From the NCBI RefSeq assembly GCF_026191725.2, contig NZ_CP120863.1, positions 1 through 64,000 of the forward strand: a DNA stretch of 64,000 nt, read 5' to 3'. The position numbers and the translations under genes are program-made. The notes under the pieces were generated by a model. That model was not told the origin of the DNA and searched no databases. It saw nothing but the letters and a program-made list of their open reading frames with translations. Origin of the DNA: Roseibium porphyridii (GTDB lineage: Bacteria; Pseudomonadota; Alphaproteobacteria; Rhizobiales; Stappiaceae). Below, piece by piece: positions 28,052 through 36,227 of this stretch. Every line of letters starts with the position of its first letter. Position 1 is the first letter of the stretch.

Positions 28052-28993
28052 CTAAACGCCTTCTCTTGACGTTGAAATAGCGTCAAACCTGCTCAGGAAT
28101 GGCGCAAACCAATCCTGGTCTCTTAGGTCATCAGCATTCAAGATTGCACCAGATGATGAGTTAGAATGACCGCTCTTCTGCAGGCTTTCCATTGCCTCTC
28201 TTATGAGGCGAACGAGCGGATCCTCGGAAAACTCAACCTCGACAGGTCGCCCCTCCTTCTCTGCAAGGAGCTTATACCCTCCCTCTGCATTGGCCCGATC
28301 AAAGGCGTATGTGACTGATGCTTTTTCTTCAGGGTGGGCACGCTCAAGGTATTCGATGCTTGCGCCAAGCTTTGAAAGGGTATCTCCGCCGAACGGGTCG
28401 ACATACTCATCTTGTAAGGAATTTGGACCATTATAGTAGCCTGCGGCCAAACTTTGCTGCCGGATCATGAGCGTTCGTGCATATTCCTTCTCTTCACGCG
28501 TAAACTGGTTGGTATCGTCCACAACAACCGCATTGAGGGCGCGACGATCAAAGTCTTGAAAGAGCGAAATCGCTTTGGTGCCAAGTGTTTCGATCTAACC
28601 TTGACCACCACCTTGTTCACGCACTCGCTCATTTCCAGCATTGAGCGACGCCCGCGCGGCCTGGACAACCTCGTGAAATGCCTTCCCCTGTGACAGCGTT
28701 TCGGCGGCGGGATCCACTACACCAAGAGCCAGTGATATGGATCCTTCGCTGGAACCGTCGCCAAAAAACTTCGCATAGCTGGATGCTGAGAGGTCAAAAT
28801 TGGGGTGACCGCTGTCTCGATAGGCGATCCCGGCCGACAACGACGATGAGTAGACAACAGCCGGTGTTTCCAACGATCGCGCCTTCTGTGGCTCTGTGTC
28901 CGCAACGGTTGTTTTGGGCGTAGGGCTGGGGTCCGTCACGAATTTCGACTTTATGTAAGTATTTGTAACGTTGGATTGTATGCTGTTTGTCAT
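28052..28993 (-). pseudogene. Unknown gene interrupted by one in-frame TAG
   Basis: Two open segments, 28598-28993 (132 residues) and 28052-28594, lie in the same frame separated only by a TAG codon at 28595-28597. The codons just after the stop read IETLGTKAISLFQDFDRRAL and continue into the second segment, so the original gene encoded about 313 residues. The first part is Ser/Thr-rich with an IAYRDSGHPNFDLSASSYAK stretch; the second is acidic and helical. I do not recognise the family. The result is either a nonsense mutation, a sequencing error or readthrough. Confidence 0.65.
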
Positions 28994-29029
28994 TTCAGTT
29001 CACTGCGTATTGTTGTGGCGATGCAGGTG

Positions 29030-29554
29030 CTAACGCGCATCCATGATCGCGGTATGAACGATGAGCCAATTTTCTTTTCGTTTCTCGAGCACCAAGTGGA
29101 TATGGGTGCGGCGCAGCTCCTCATTTTCATTCCGTGACGCACCGCGATCACCATCTGTGAACATATGGACGACTGCGCCTTTCTCACCGACATATCGCCT
29201 CGAGATGACTTTCATGTTGCTGACTTCTCGCCTCGAAACCTCCGGGTCAAATTGGGTAAACAAACGCTCTTCGAGAAACGTGCCAAGCGGTTTTGTTCCT
29301 CGAAACATTCTAGCGTAGGCGTTGATCCACTCAGTGTCAGATGAATGAAGCGACATAAGCGCTTCGGTGTCCTGCCAACCCCAGGCCATTTTATAGGCGA
29401 ACAGAAGCTGATCTATGGCTTTCGAGTCGAGCTCATCTACCGGTGTTCCAACCGTCAGTTCCGCGGGGATCTCCCGAGGTTCCTGTGATATGGCAGGGAC
29501 CGACGATAAGGCGGCAAGAATTGGTGCAATGAAAAGTGACCTTTTGATTATCAT
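29030..29554 (-). CDS. Exported NTF2-like (SnoaL/DUF4440) protein
   Basis: A 174-residue protein with a signal peptide (MIIKRSLFIAPILAALSS, cleaved near AIS-QEP). The mature part is a cone-shaped NTF2-like domain with MAWGWQDTEALMSLHSSDTE and a C-terminal strand pair HIHLVLEKRKENWLIVH. Such domains bind small molecules or form simple enzymes. The ATG at 29554 gives a cleaner signal peptide than the in-frame TTG at 29566. Its role here is unknown. Confidence 0.75.
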   Translation of the reverse strand: MIIKRSLFIAPILAALSSVPAISQEPREIPAELTVGTPVDELDSKAIDQLLFAYKMAWGWQDTEALMSLHSSDTEWINAYARMFRGTKPLGTFLEERLFTQFDPEVSRREVSNMKVISRRYVGEKGAVVHMFTDGDRGASRNENEELRRTHIHLVLEKRKENWLIVHTAIMDAR

Positions 29555-29659
29555 GTAGTCTCGCAAGCTTCATATTGGACAGAACCATCTGCAAGATTCT
29601 ATGGTCGCCGAATATTTCTAGTGATTTGAAAGACATAACTAATAAGGGAGGTCGCAGGA

Positions 29660-30499
29660 TTGAAAGCTGCAAGTCGTCAAATGTCCGGATCATTCGTCAG
29701 TGGTCCAGCAACTGGTAGGTTTTATTCAGCCGGAGTGACATTGCTTCCTTACATGATTGCAAGCATTACTCTGGCTCTGACATTCGCATCCAGCGGTGCC
29801 TATGACACGGACGACTTGACCGCGCCGCACCGCGCGATTTTGTGGACAGTTGTTTGCAGCCTCATCGTGTTTCAGGCGTTCATTACTGACACTTGGTTCG
29901 AGCGCCTGGTGAATATTGGCAAAGCGTCCTCAGCGGTGAGGGCATTTGGTTCGATATTGGCAACTTGCCTGCTGACCACCGTCGAACTCTACGCACTCAA
30001 GTTCACGCCGTTATTGCCAAAAGCACATGATCCATTTCTGGATCTGTTCCTTTTTGTACTTATGCCTGTTTCAACGATTGCGATTTCAGTCATCCTCTAT
30101 CGAAGAACATCTGGGCGACGATATCGCTCACATGACCGACAGCGTTTGAATGATGAGCACTCAACCCCACCGCTCGGCCTTGAGCCAGACGCTTCTGCCA
30201 GACCTGCCGGCTGGCCATTGGCACCTGCGCTTCTGGTTCATGCCTGCGACCACTACCTTGAAATCTGGACCTCCCGAGGGAAGGTCTTCCTTAAAGGGCG
30301 GATGACAGACGCTGTAGACTACCTATCAGACGCTGAGGGAGCTCAGGTTCATCGATCTTGGTGGGTTTCAAGGTCGGCTGCTCGATCCATTGAGAGGCAG
30401 GGACGCGACTGGTTTATCATCACCGACATCAGAGAACCGATCCCTGTCAGCCGCGGCCGCACGAAGCAGCTGCGCGACTTGGATTGGCCATTTCAATGA
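29660..30499 (+). CDS. Membrane-anchored LytTR transcriptional regulator
   Basis: A 279-residue protein. The N-terminal half has four hydrophobic helices (about residues 22-45, 60-77, 93-113 and 126-146). The C-terminal 95 residues form a LytTR DNA-binding domain: LVHACDHYLEIWTSRGKVFL, the VHRSWWVS segment and VSRGRTKQLRDL at the end. The start is TTG 29660, behind a strong GGGAGG at 29646-29651. The stop codon directly abuts that of the convergent next gene. Targets are unknown. Confidence 0.85.
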   Translation: MKAASRQMSGSFVSGPATGRFYSAGVTLLPYMIASITLALTFASSGAYDTDDLTAPHRAILWTVVCSLIVFQAFITDTWFERLVNIGKASSAVRAFGSILATCLLTTVELYALKFTPLLPKAHDPFLDLFLFVLMPVSTIAISVILYRRTSGRRYRSHDRQRLNDEHSTPPLGLEPDASARPAGWPLAPALLVHACDHYLEIWTSRGKVFLKGRMTDAVDYLSDAEGAQVHRSWWVSRSAARSIERQGRDWFIITDIREPIPVSRGRTKQLRDLDWPFQ

Positions 30500-31018
30500 T
30501 CAGAAGGCTTCAATTTCAACTTCGCCGTCTTGCTCACTGACCCGGGTGAGCAATTTACCTTCTCGGTAGACCAGTTGAATTCCGTCTTCGGGGTCCCAGT
30601 CGCAGTCGCAATGGATCGCGATGTAGATCGTTTCCTCTCCTTCGTATCGTTCAGCGGTGAGCCATAAAGATTGCGGCCTCAAATGCTGCCAGACATCATC
30701 CGGGCGCTCAATCGCAAGCCGTGACATTGCATCACCGGTCAGATGCGCCGGTGCTGCTGTCAGTTTAAGGAAGTCTGCGTGTACTGAGCGTCCTGCCTCG
30801 TCACGGGCAAAATCACCAAGTTTCAGAAACTGGGCGATCGCCTCATCGATCGCATTTACGTGGCGCTCATTGACCTTCGTCAATATGACCGGCAGCTGAA
30901 TGTTCTCCAGCATGGGCACGGTTTGAGATTTTGCCTGCCATATGAAATGGCCGTCGCCTGGGTTCACGCTCCCAAGGATGTTTGTGAAGAATGGGTTCCT
31001 GGAGGCTGACTCAGTCAT
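30500..31018 (-). CDS. Hypothetical protein (DUF6985-like)
   Basis: A 172-residue cytoplasmic protein. The C-terminal segment IAIHCDCDWDPEDGIQLVYR followed by GKLLTRVSEQDG resembles a domain family found in many uncharacterised and immunity-like proteins (DUF6985 or similar). The N terminus begins FFTNILGSVNPG. The gene is divergent from the SDR at 31182 across an operator-like palindrome. No function can be assigned. Confidence 0.55.
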   Translation of the reverse strand: MTESASRNPFFTNILGSVNPGDGHFIWQAKSQTVPMLENIQLPVILTKVNERHVNAIDEAIAQFLKLGDFARDEAGRSVHADFLKLTAAPAHLTGDAMSRLAIERPDDVWQHLRPQSLWLTAERYEGEETIYIAIHCDCDWDPEDGIQLVYREGKLLTRVSEQDGEVEIEAF

Positions 31019-31070
31019 TTCTGCTTTGCCTCATTAGAGTATTGCTTTCCTGAGCCCTGCAAATGCCCAA

Positions 31071-31090
31071 TAGTATCATCATTGATACTA
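31071..31090. promoter_or_regulatory. Perfect HxlR-type operator palindrome
   Basis: TAGTATCA-TCAT-TGATACTA has perfect 8-bp arms and is followed by TATGCAAAAATTCTGCCTAC. It lies in the divergent promoter of the genes starting at 31018 (minus) and 31182 (plus). It is the best copy of the family also seen at 23133, 23880 and 34083. Confidence 0.65.
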
Positions 31091-31181
31091 TATGCAAAAA
31101 TTCTGCCTACTTGTTCAAGGATACCAAATATTTATGCTTTCGATCAAGCAAATCACTCACAGAACAAGGCAGGAATTTTAC

Positions 31182-31931
31182 ATGGCAAGATTGGACGGAA
31201 AATTTGCACTGGTGACAGGAGGCTCAACAGGAATTGGTTATTCGACCGCCAAGGCCTTTATTGACGAAGGAGCGTCGGTCTGCATCACAGGGCAAAACCA
31301 AGAGAGGCTGGACAGCGCCCTCGCTTCTCTGGGTAACAACGTCATCAGCCGGAGAGCCGACCAGACAGATCTGAGTGAAATTGATGGGCTGATTGAATTT
31401 CTCGGCAATGAGTATCGCCGCGTTGACACGGTGTTCCTGAATGCTGGAATTACGCTCCCCTGCCCTGTCGAAGCTGTCACGGAAGAACAGTTTGATCACC
31501 TTTATCGCACCAATGTGAAAGGCCCGTTCTTCACGCTGCAAAAGCTCATACCGCTGTTGTCTGAAGGCTCAACCGTTGTGATCAATGCCTCGAACCTTGC
31601 TGGTCTGGGCGTGCCAAACACGAGCGCATATTCCGCGACGAAGGCTTCGCTTATCTCCATGACAAAGACATTCGGGGTGGAGCTGTTGCCGAAAGGCATA
31701 CGGGTCAATGCCGTTGCGCCCGGTCCAATTGCAACGCCAAGCATGAGCAAGCTCGGAATGAGCGAGGAAGAGCTTCAAGGTTTGATGCAAATGCTTGAAG
31801 GCACGATTCCGATGGGCCGCATCGGTGCGGCGGAAGAGATCGCCAAGGCAGCCCTGTTCCTTGCCACGGCAGATTCATCTTACATGGTTGGTGAAACCAT
31901 TACTCTGGATGGCGGCTGGTCCAGCTTTTGA
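31182..31931 (+). CDS. SDR-family oxidoreductase (classical)
   Basis: A 249-residue NAD(P)-dependent short-chain dehydrogenase/reductase. It has the full set of motifs: TGGSTGIG (12-19), NAG in VFLNAGITLP, catalytic Ser in INASNLAG, Tyr and Lys in SAYSATKASL, and the usual VAPGPIATP followed by a C-terminal ITLDGGW. The ATG at 31182, preceded by AGGAA, is chosen over the upstream in-frame start at 31092, which would lie in the operator tail. A terminator follows. Substrate unknown. Confidence 0.92.
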   Translation: MARLDGKFALVTGGSTGIGYSTAKAFIDEGASVCITGQNQERLDSALASLGNNVISRRADQTDLSEIDGLIEFLGNEYRRVDTVFLNAGITLPCPVEAVTEEQFDHLYRTNVKGPFFTLQKLIPLLSEGSTVVINASNLAGLGVPNTSAYSATKASLISMTKTFGVELLPKGIRVNAVAPGPIATPSMSKLGMSEEELQGLMQMLEGTIPMGRIGAAEEIAKAALFLATADSSYMVGETITLDGGWSSF

Positions 31932-31954
31932 GCCGTCGGACAGACTCTTAACGC

Positions 31955-31989
31955 GGCGCCTTTGACATGCTCGAAGGCGTCCTTTTTTT
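31955..31989 (+). terminator. Intrinsic terminator between SDR and MFS genes
   Basis: GGCGCCTT (31955-31962) pairs with AAGGCGTC (31974-31981, one wobble) and is followed by CTTTTTTT. It ends only 4 bases before the MFS start codon, so it could act as an attenuator for the transporter. Confidence 0.75.
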
Positions 31990-31993
31990 CGCT

Positions 31994-33205
31994 ATGGTGA
32001 TGAATAGCAGTTTATGGAAACTGGGAGCTGTGTTGGGCCTTCTGTCGAGCGTCGGTCCCTTCGCGATTGATATGTACCTGCCGGCATTGCCGACGATTGC
32101 AATGGATTTGGGTACTTCGGTTTCAGCCAGCCAGGCTTCAATCATGGTGTTCCTGATTGCGCTCGGTTTAGGTCAGTTGGTTTTTGGCCCGCTGTCTGAC
32201 CAATATGGACGCAAGGCCCCTCTCTTTGCTGGGCTCATCATCTTTCTGGCCGGCTCTTTAGGGTGTCTCTTCGCTCCAACGGTAGAATGGCTCATTGGAG
32301 CCCGGTTTGTACAAGGCATGGGCGCCGCAGCGATGGGCGTCATTCCTCGGGCAATTGTGCGAGATAGACACACCGGGCATACCGCGACCAGGCTGATGTC
32401 GACCATCATGATTGTGGTCAGCGTATCGCCTTTGTTTGCACCACTCATCGGCAGCGGATTGCTTCAGCTCGGAAGCTGGCGGGTCGTATTTGGCCTGCTG
32501 TGCCTGCTTGGAATCATCGGCGTTTTTCTGACGACCTCTGTGCTGTCTGAGACTCTGCCGCTCGAAAACAGACGCCCTGTTAATGTTGGCACCATGACGG
32601 CTGGAATGGCAATGCTGCTATCGCACCGTCAATTTCTCTGCATGTCACTGGTAAACAGCTGCGGCCTTGCGAGTTTCTTTGTGTTCATTGCGTCAGCGCC
32701 ATTCATCTACACGGAAGTTTTCGGCCTGACGCCAACCCAATTCAGCCTGGCCTTCGCAATTAACGCCATGGGATTCTTTGGCGCGAGCCAGTTCGCTGCA
32801 CCCCTCAGCAAACGCTTTGGCTCCCAAAGGCTCGTCTTTGGCGCAATCCTCGGATTTGCATCGCTTACCGCGCTGCTCATGTTTCTGAGCATCCTGGGTC
32901 AAACGGGACTGGTTACCATTTCCACAGTGCTGGTTGTTGCCAACGCTTGCCTTGGTCTCGTTATCCCAACCGCGTCAGTTCTCGCAATCCATGACCATCC
33001 TGAGATTGCGGGTCTCGCATCATCGGTGGGCGGCGCGATGCAATGGATGTCGGGCGCTGCAGTCGTTCTATTGGTTGGTCCATTCTTCGATGAAACAATC
33101 ATCACCATGACCGTCGCGATTGCTGCATGTGGAGCCGCAGCACTAATCTGCGCCGTACTCGCGACACCTCGCAATGTTCCGGAAAGTCAAAGGCGCGAAA
33201 CATAA
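31994..33205 (+). CDS. MFS drug exporter, Bcr/CflA family
   Basis: A 403-residue, 12-helix inner-membrane major facilitator. It shows the family start LGLLSSVGPFAIDMYLPALP, the cytoplasmic loop motif GPLSDQYGRKAPL between helices 2 and 3, and GARFVQGMGAAAM in helix 4, typical of Bcr/CflA proton antiporters that export chloramphenicol, bicyclomycin or related drugs. I start it at ATG 31994. The earlier ATG at 31967 lies inside the terminator hairpin. The MOSC gene follows 2 bases after the stop. Substrate is not predictable. Confidence 0.88.
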   Translation: MVMNSSLWKLGAVLGLLSSVGPFAIDMYLPALPTIAMDLGTSVSASQASIMVFLIALGLGQLVFGPLSDQYGRKAPLFAGLIIFLAGSLGCLFAPTVEWLIGARFVQGMGAAAMGVIPRAIVRDRHTGHTATRLMSTIMIVVSVSPLFAPLIGSGLLQLGSWRVVFGLLCLLGIIGVFLTTSVLSETLPLENRRPVNVGTMTAGMAMLLSHRQFLCMSLVNSCGLASFFVFIASAPFIYTEVFGLTPTQFSLAFAINAMGFFGASQFAAPLSKRFGSQRLVFGAILGFASLTALLMFLSILGQTGLVTISTVLVVANACLGLVIPTASVLAIHDHPEIAGLASSVGGAMQWMSGAAVVLLVGPFFDETIITMTVAIAACGAAALICAVLATPRNVPESQRRET

Positions 33206-33206
33206 T

Positions 33207-33671
33207 ATGTGGACCGGATCTCTCTTGACGATACACGTCGCGAAATCTGCGGGTGCCTCGATGCAGCAACTGTCGCAGGCCAGATGCCACGCAGGCAAAG
33301 GCATTGAGGGTGATCGATACTTTTTGGGTCGTGGCAAGTTCTCATCGTTTCCTGATGCTGCAGACCTCACGCTGATGGCATCTGAAACCTTGAGCATGGT
33401 TCAAGATGTGCACGGCGAAATAATCGGAGAAGGTGAGCATCGCCGAAATCTAACCACGGCCGGAGTGCCCCTACAGGAGCTTGTGGGCCAAGACTTCCTG
33501 ATTGGATCTGTGCTCGTTAGCGGCATCCGGTTGAACAAGCCCTGCCGATATCTGCAAATGCTGCTGAAGAAGCCCGTCATCGATTTGCTGGGTGATGACT
33601 GTGGGCTGCATTGCAAGATTCTCAGAGATGGCACTATCAATTCGGGTGATTCAATTGTTCCAAGATGGTGA
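33207..33671 (+). CDS. MOSC domain protein
   Basis: A 154-residue MOSC-domain protein, a fold shared with the C terminus of molybdenum cofactor sulfurase and with YiiM-type proteins that handle N-hydroxylated compounds. Diagnostic parts are CHAGKGIEGDRYFLGRG, HRRNLTTAGVPLQELVG and a late segment with LHCKILRDGTINSGD. The start ATG 33207 follows the MFS stop by one base; a longer start at 33174 would overlap the transporter. Coupling to a drug exporter suggests a detoxification role, which is inference. Confidence 0.82.
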   Translation: MWTGSLLTIHVAKSAGASMQQLSQARCHAGKGIEGDRYFLGRGKFSSFPDAADLTLMASETLSMVQDVHGEIIGEGEHRRNLTTAGVPLQELVGQDFLIGSVLVSGIRLNKPCRYLQMLLKKPVIDLLGDDCGLHCKILRDGTINSGDSIVPRW

Positions 33672-33702
33672 GTTTCACACCGCAAGAAGAAACCAGTTGC
33701 AT

Positions 33703-34062
33703 TTAACTGTAGCTGAGCCACCAGTTGTGCATTGCCTCGAACATTTCTTCCAGGTCCAGGGCCTTCTGTGTCGCCGTGTATTCAACCCGTGGCGGCACTT
33801 CAGCATAAACCTTGCGCTCGACCAGGCCATCTTTTTCCAATGCGCGAAGCTGGTTGGTCAGCATCGTTTGAGTGACGCCATCACATAGCCGCCGGAGCTC
33901 ATTAAATCTCTTGGTTCCCTGAAAAATCAGTATCTGAAGAATAATGAGCTTCCATTTCCCTCCGATAAGCTTGGCGATGTCTGGCATCGGGCAAAGCTCA
34001 GGCTCTGAGGCATTCGCGATGCCAGATTTCTGATCCGACGGTTTTGAGGTTTTGTCGAGCAT
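33703..34062 (-). CDS. HxlR-family transcriptional regulator
   Basis: A 119-residue winged-helix regulator. HxlR signatures are visible: CPMPDIAKLIGGKWKLIILQ, KRFNELRRLCDGVTQTMLTN, then LRALEKDGLVERKVYAEVPP with the wing and YTATQKALDLEEMFEAMHNW. It lies divergent from the DUF899 operon with an operator-like box between them, so autoregulation and control of that operon are likely. HxlR proteins often sense electrophiles or aldehydes. Confidence 0.9.
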   Translation of the reverse strand: MLDKTSKPSDQKSGIANASEPELCPMPDIAKLIGGKWKLIILQILIFQGTKRFNELRRLCDGVTQTMLTNQLRALEKDGLVERKVYAEVPPRVEYTATQKALDLEEMFEAMHNWWLSYS

Positions 34063-34082
34063 TCGTTACCGCTCCGTTCTAT

Positions 34083-34102
34083 TAGTATCATTTTTTGTAC
34101 TA
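34083..34102. promoter_or_regulatory. HxlR-type operator box, HxlR/DUF899 promoter
   Basis: TAGTATCA-TTTT-TTGTACTA followed by TATACAAAAATTCTGCCTTC closely matches the box at 31071, including the TTCTGCCT tail. It lies 21 bases before the HxlR start and about 115 bases before the DUF899 gene. Confidence 0.65.
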
Positions 34103-34216
34103 TATACAAAAATTCTGCCTTCTTGTCGATAGAGACTAGGATGCAATATGGTTTCCGTCAAACTTTACGGCCCCGCAGATCTTCTATCTCCGGGCTGATC
34201 CGGAAAGGAAACCAGC

Positions 34217-34921
34217 ATGCAACCGATCAAGACAGGATCCCGAGAAGAATGGCTCGCAGCGCGTAAAGCGCTCCTCGAAAAAGAAAAAGCCCACACCAGA
34301 CAGAAGGACACCCTGTCGCAAGAGCGCCGCGCCCTACCCTGGGTGAAGATCGACAAGAACTACGTTTTTGAGGCCGAGACCGGCGCTGTCACCCTTGCCG
34401 ATCTATTTGGTGATAAGAGCCAGCTCATTGTCTACCATTTTATGTTCGGCCCCGAATGGACTGAAGGCTGCAAAAGCTGCTCTTTCTGGGCCGACAGCTT
34501 TAATGGCCTCGAACCACATCTGAACGGCCGCGACATTGCATTCGTGGCTATTTCACGGGCGCCGATGAGCTTGCTCGTGCCATTCAAAAAGCGGATGGGA
34601 TGGGGGTTCAATTGGGTGTCTTCGCATTCGAATAGCTTCAATGCGGACTTTGATGTCAGTTTTGGATCTGACCACCAGCCTGAAAACCCGGTGACCTACA
34701 ACTTCAAGGAAAAGACGTTCTATCCCATGGACGAAGCCCATGGCACGAGCGTTTTTGCCAAAGACGATGAAGGCAACATCTACCACACCTATTCGACATA
34801 TGGTCGTGGGCTGGACGTGACCAATGCAGCCTATAGCTATATCGACATGGTCCCGAAGGGCCGGAATGAACTCCCAGAAGGAAACCCCATGGAGTGGGTC
34901 AGGCATCATGACGCCTATTGA
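34217..34921 (+). CDS. DUF899 thioredoxin-like protein
   Basis: A 234-residue protein of the DUF899 family, with a thioredoxin-like fold. It has the family opening EEWLAARKALLEKEKA, RRALPWVKIDKNYVFE, the redox-like GCKSCSFWADSF and a late HTYSTYGRGLDVTNAAYSYI. It is first in an apparent five-gene operon ending at 37372. The family often occurs with HxlR or TetR regulators and DUF2182, but its reaction is not known. Confidence 0.88.
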   Translation: MQPIKTGSREEWLAARKALLEKEKAHTRQKDTLSQERRALPWVKIDKNYVFEAETGAVTLADLFGDKSQLIVYHFMFGPEWTEGCKSCSFWADSFNGLEPHLNGRDIAFVAISRAPMSLLVPFKKRMGWGFNWVSSHSNSFNADFDVSFGSDHQPENPVTYNFKEKTFYPMDEAHGTSVFAKDDEGNIYHTYSTYGRGLDVTNAAYSYIDMVPKGRNELPEGNPMEWVRHHDAY

Positions 34922-35666
34922 TCTAGGCGTCAGACAGATGCTGCGCGGTGCGCCCATGGCTGGGTCAGGACTCATCCTCCTCACTCTGGCATGCTGGGCA
35001 TTTTTCTTTGCGGGTGCTGGAACCGGTATGGATATTTGGAGAATGTCCGTGCCAGGGTTTCCCCCTGCCACCAATCATGGTGCAATGATGGGGTCCCCCG
35101 TCAGTGTCAGCGCGATGTCGATGACATTCATGTGGTGGACTATGATGCTCGCGATGATGATGCCAGGGGCCTTTAGGCATCTCCCTTCGCAAGGCACGGG
35201 GACCCTTTCAGCGACGGCCAATTTGCTCGGATTCTGGATCAGCTACGCTGGCATCTGGCTCGGATTTTCTGTTTTAGCGACCGCGATCCAGTATCTGCTT
35301 GTTGATGCCAGCCTTCTTCATGGCATGAAAATGTGGAGCACAAACAGTTGGTTCAGCAGTACGCTGCTCGCATTAGCCGGGCTGTATCAATTTACGGGCT
35401 TAAAGGCTCGCAGTCTGGCAACGTGCCAAGCGGTCCCTTCTGACAGATCTCCAGTTCAAAATGGCACGGCCTATGGCCTGAACTGCCTAATTTCCTCTTT
35501 TCCTTTGATGCTGCTGCTCTTCGTCGGCGGCGTCATGAACATCTATTGGGTCGCCCTGCTGACCGCAGTCGTGGCGCTGGAAAAGATCCTTCCAAACCCG
35601 AAACCATTCAGTATCGCCACTGGTGTCGCCTGTCTTTGCGCTGCCGTCGCGGTGCTCATCAACTGA
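34908..35666 (+). CDS. DUF2182 metal-binding-like membrane protein
   Basis: A 252-residue integral membrane protein of the DUF2182 family. It is rich in methionine (MTFMWWTMMLAMMMPGAFRH) and has about six hydrophobic segments, with a typical FVGGVMNIYWVALLTAVVAL helix and LEKILPNPKPF near the end. The ATG at 34908 overlaps the DUF899 stop by 14 bases, showing translational coupling. The DUF899-DUF2182 pair is common; the methionine-rich face suggests metal handling, which is unproven. Confidence 0.85.
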   Translation: MTPIDLGVRQMLRGAPMAGSGLILLTLACWAFFFAGAGTGMDIWRMSVPGFPPATNHGAMMGSPVSVSAMSMTFMWWTMMLAMMMPGAFRHLPSQGTGTLSATANLLGFWISYAGIWLGFSVLATAIQYLLVDASLLHGMKMWSTNSWFSSTLLALAGLYQFTGLKARSLATCQAVPSDRSPVQNGTAYGLNCLISSFPLMLLLFVGGVMNIYWVALLTAVVALEKILPNPKPFSIATGVACLCAAVAVLIN

Positions 35667-35690
35667 CAACAAAAAACAATGGAATATGAA

Positions 35691-36215
35691 ATGAATACAC
35701 GCAGACAATTAATACTGGCAGCAAGCATGTTGCCTTTTCTCCCAGCGGCTTCACTTGCTTCACCTGGCGGCGAAACTGGTTTTGCGGATCGCCAAGCGAT
35801 TAATCACCTTTTGAATGAATATTGCCGGACACTTGATGCCGGTCAGATCGATGCCTGTGCCGCACTATTTGAAAACGCAGAATTCTCAATTGAGGGAGTT
35901 GCCAAAGTACAAGGTCAGCAGGGTGTCATGGACCTGTTTTCTGGCATTATCCTATATGAAGATGGCACTCCCAAAACCAAGCACGTCCTGACAAATGTCG
36001 AAATTTCCGTTGCCGTAGATCATGGCTCGGCAAAGGCATCAAGCTACCTAACTGTTCTTCAGCGGGTGGGCGAGCATCCGCTGCAACCGATTTTCTCGGG
36101 TAGCTACTCCGACACATTTTCCAAAGACGCGGGCAAGTGGGCGTTCGCATCTCGTGTCATTTCCAACCCCATTTTTGGCGACATGTCACGACACCTCACC
36201 ACCCCCCCAAAATAG
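35691..36215 (+). CDS. Exported SnoaL-like (NTF2 fold) protein
   Basis: A 174-residue protein with a signal peptide (MNTRRQLILAASMLPFLPAA) whose twin arginine could direct Tat export. The domain reads FADRQAINHLLNEYCRTLDA, then CAALFENAEFSIEGVA, the usual start of SnoaL_4 proteins. The ATG at 35691 is favoured by GGAATATGA spacing; ATG 35679 is in frame upstream. It sits 24 bases after the DUF2182 stop in the same operon. Substrate unknown. Confidence 0.78.
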   Translation: MNTRRQLILAASMLPFLPAASLASPGGETGFADRQAINHLLNEYCRTLDAGQIDACAALFENAEFSIEGVAKVQGQQGVMDLFSGIILYEDGTPKTKHVLTNVEISVAVDHGSAKASSYLTVLQRVGEHPLQPIFSGSYSDTFSKDAGKWAFASRVISNPIFGDMSRHLTTPPK

Positions 36216-36227
36216 AAGAGCAAGAAC

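Noticed and set aside
31092..31181. Longer N terminus for the SDR at 31182
   Set aside because: The extra codons overlap the conserved operator tail; SDR homology and the AGGAA site both point to ATG 31182.
31967..31993. Earlier ATG for the MFS gene
   Set aside because: It lies inside the intrinsic terminator hairpin, and the added residues are not MFS-like.
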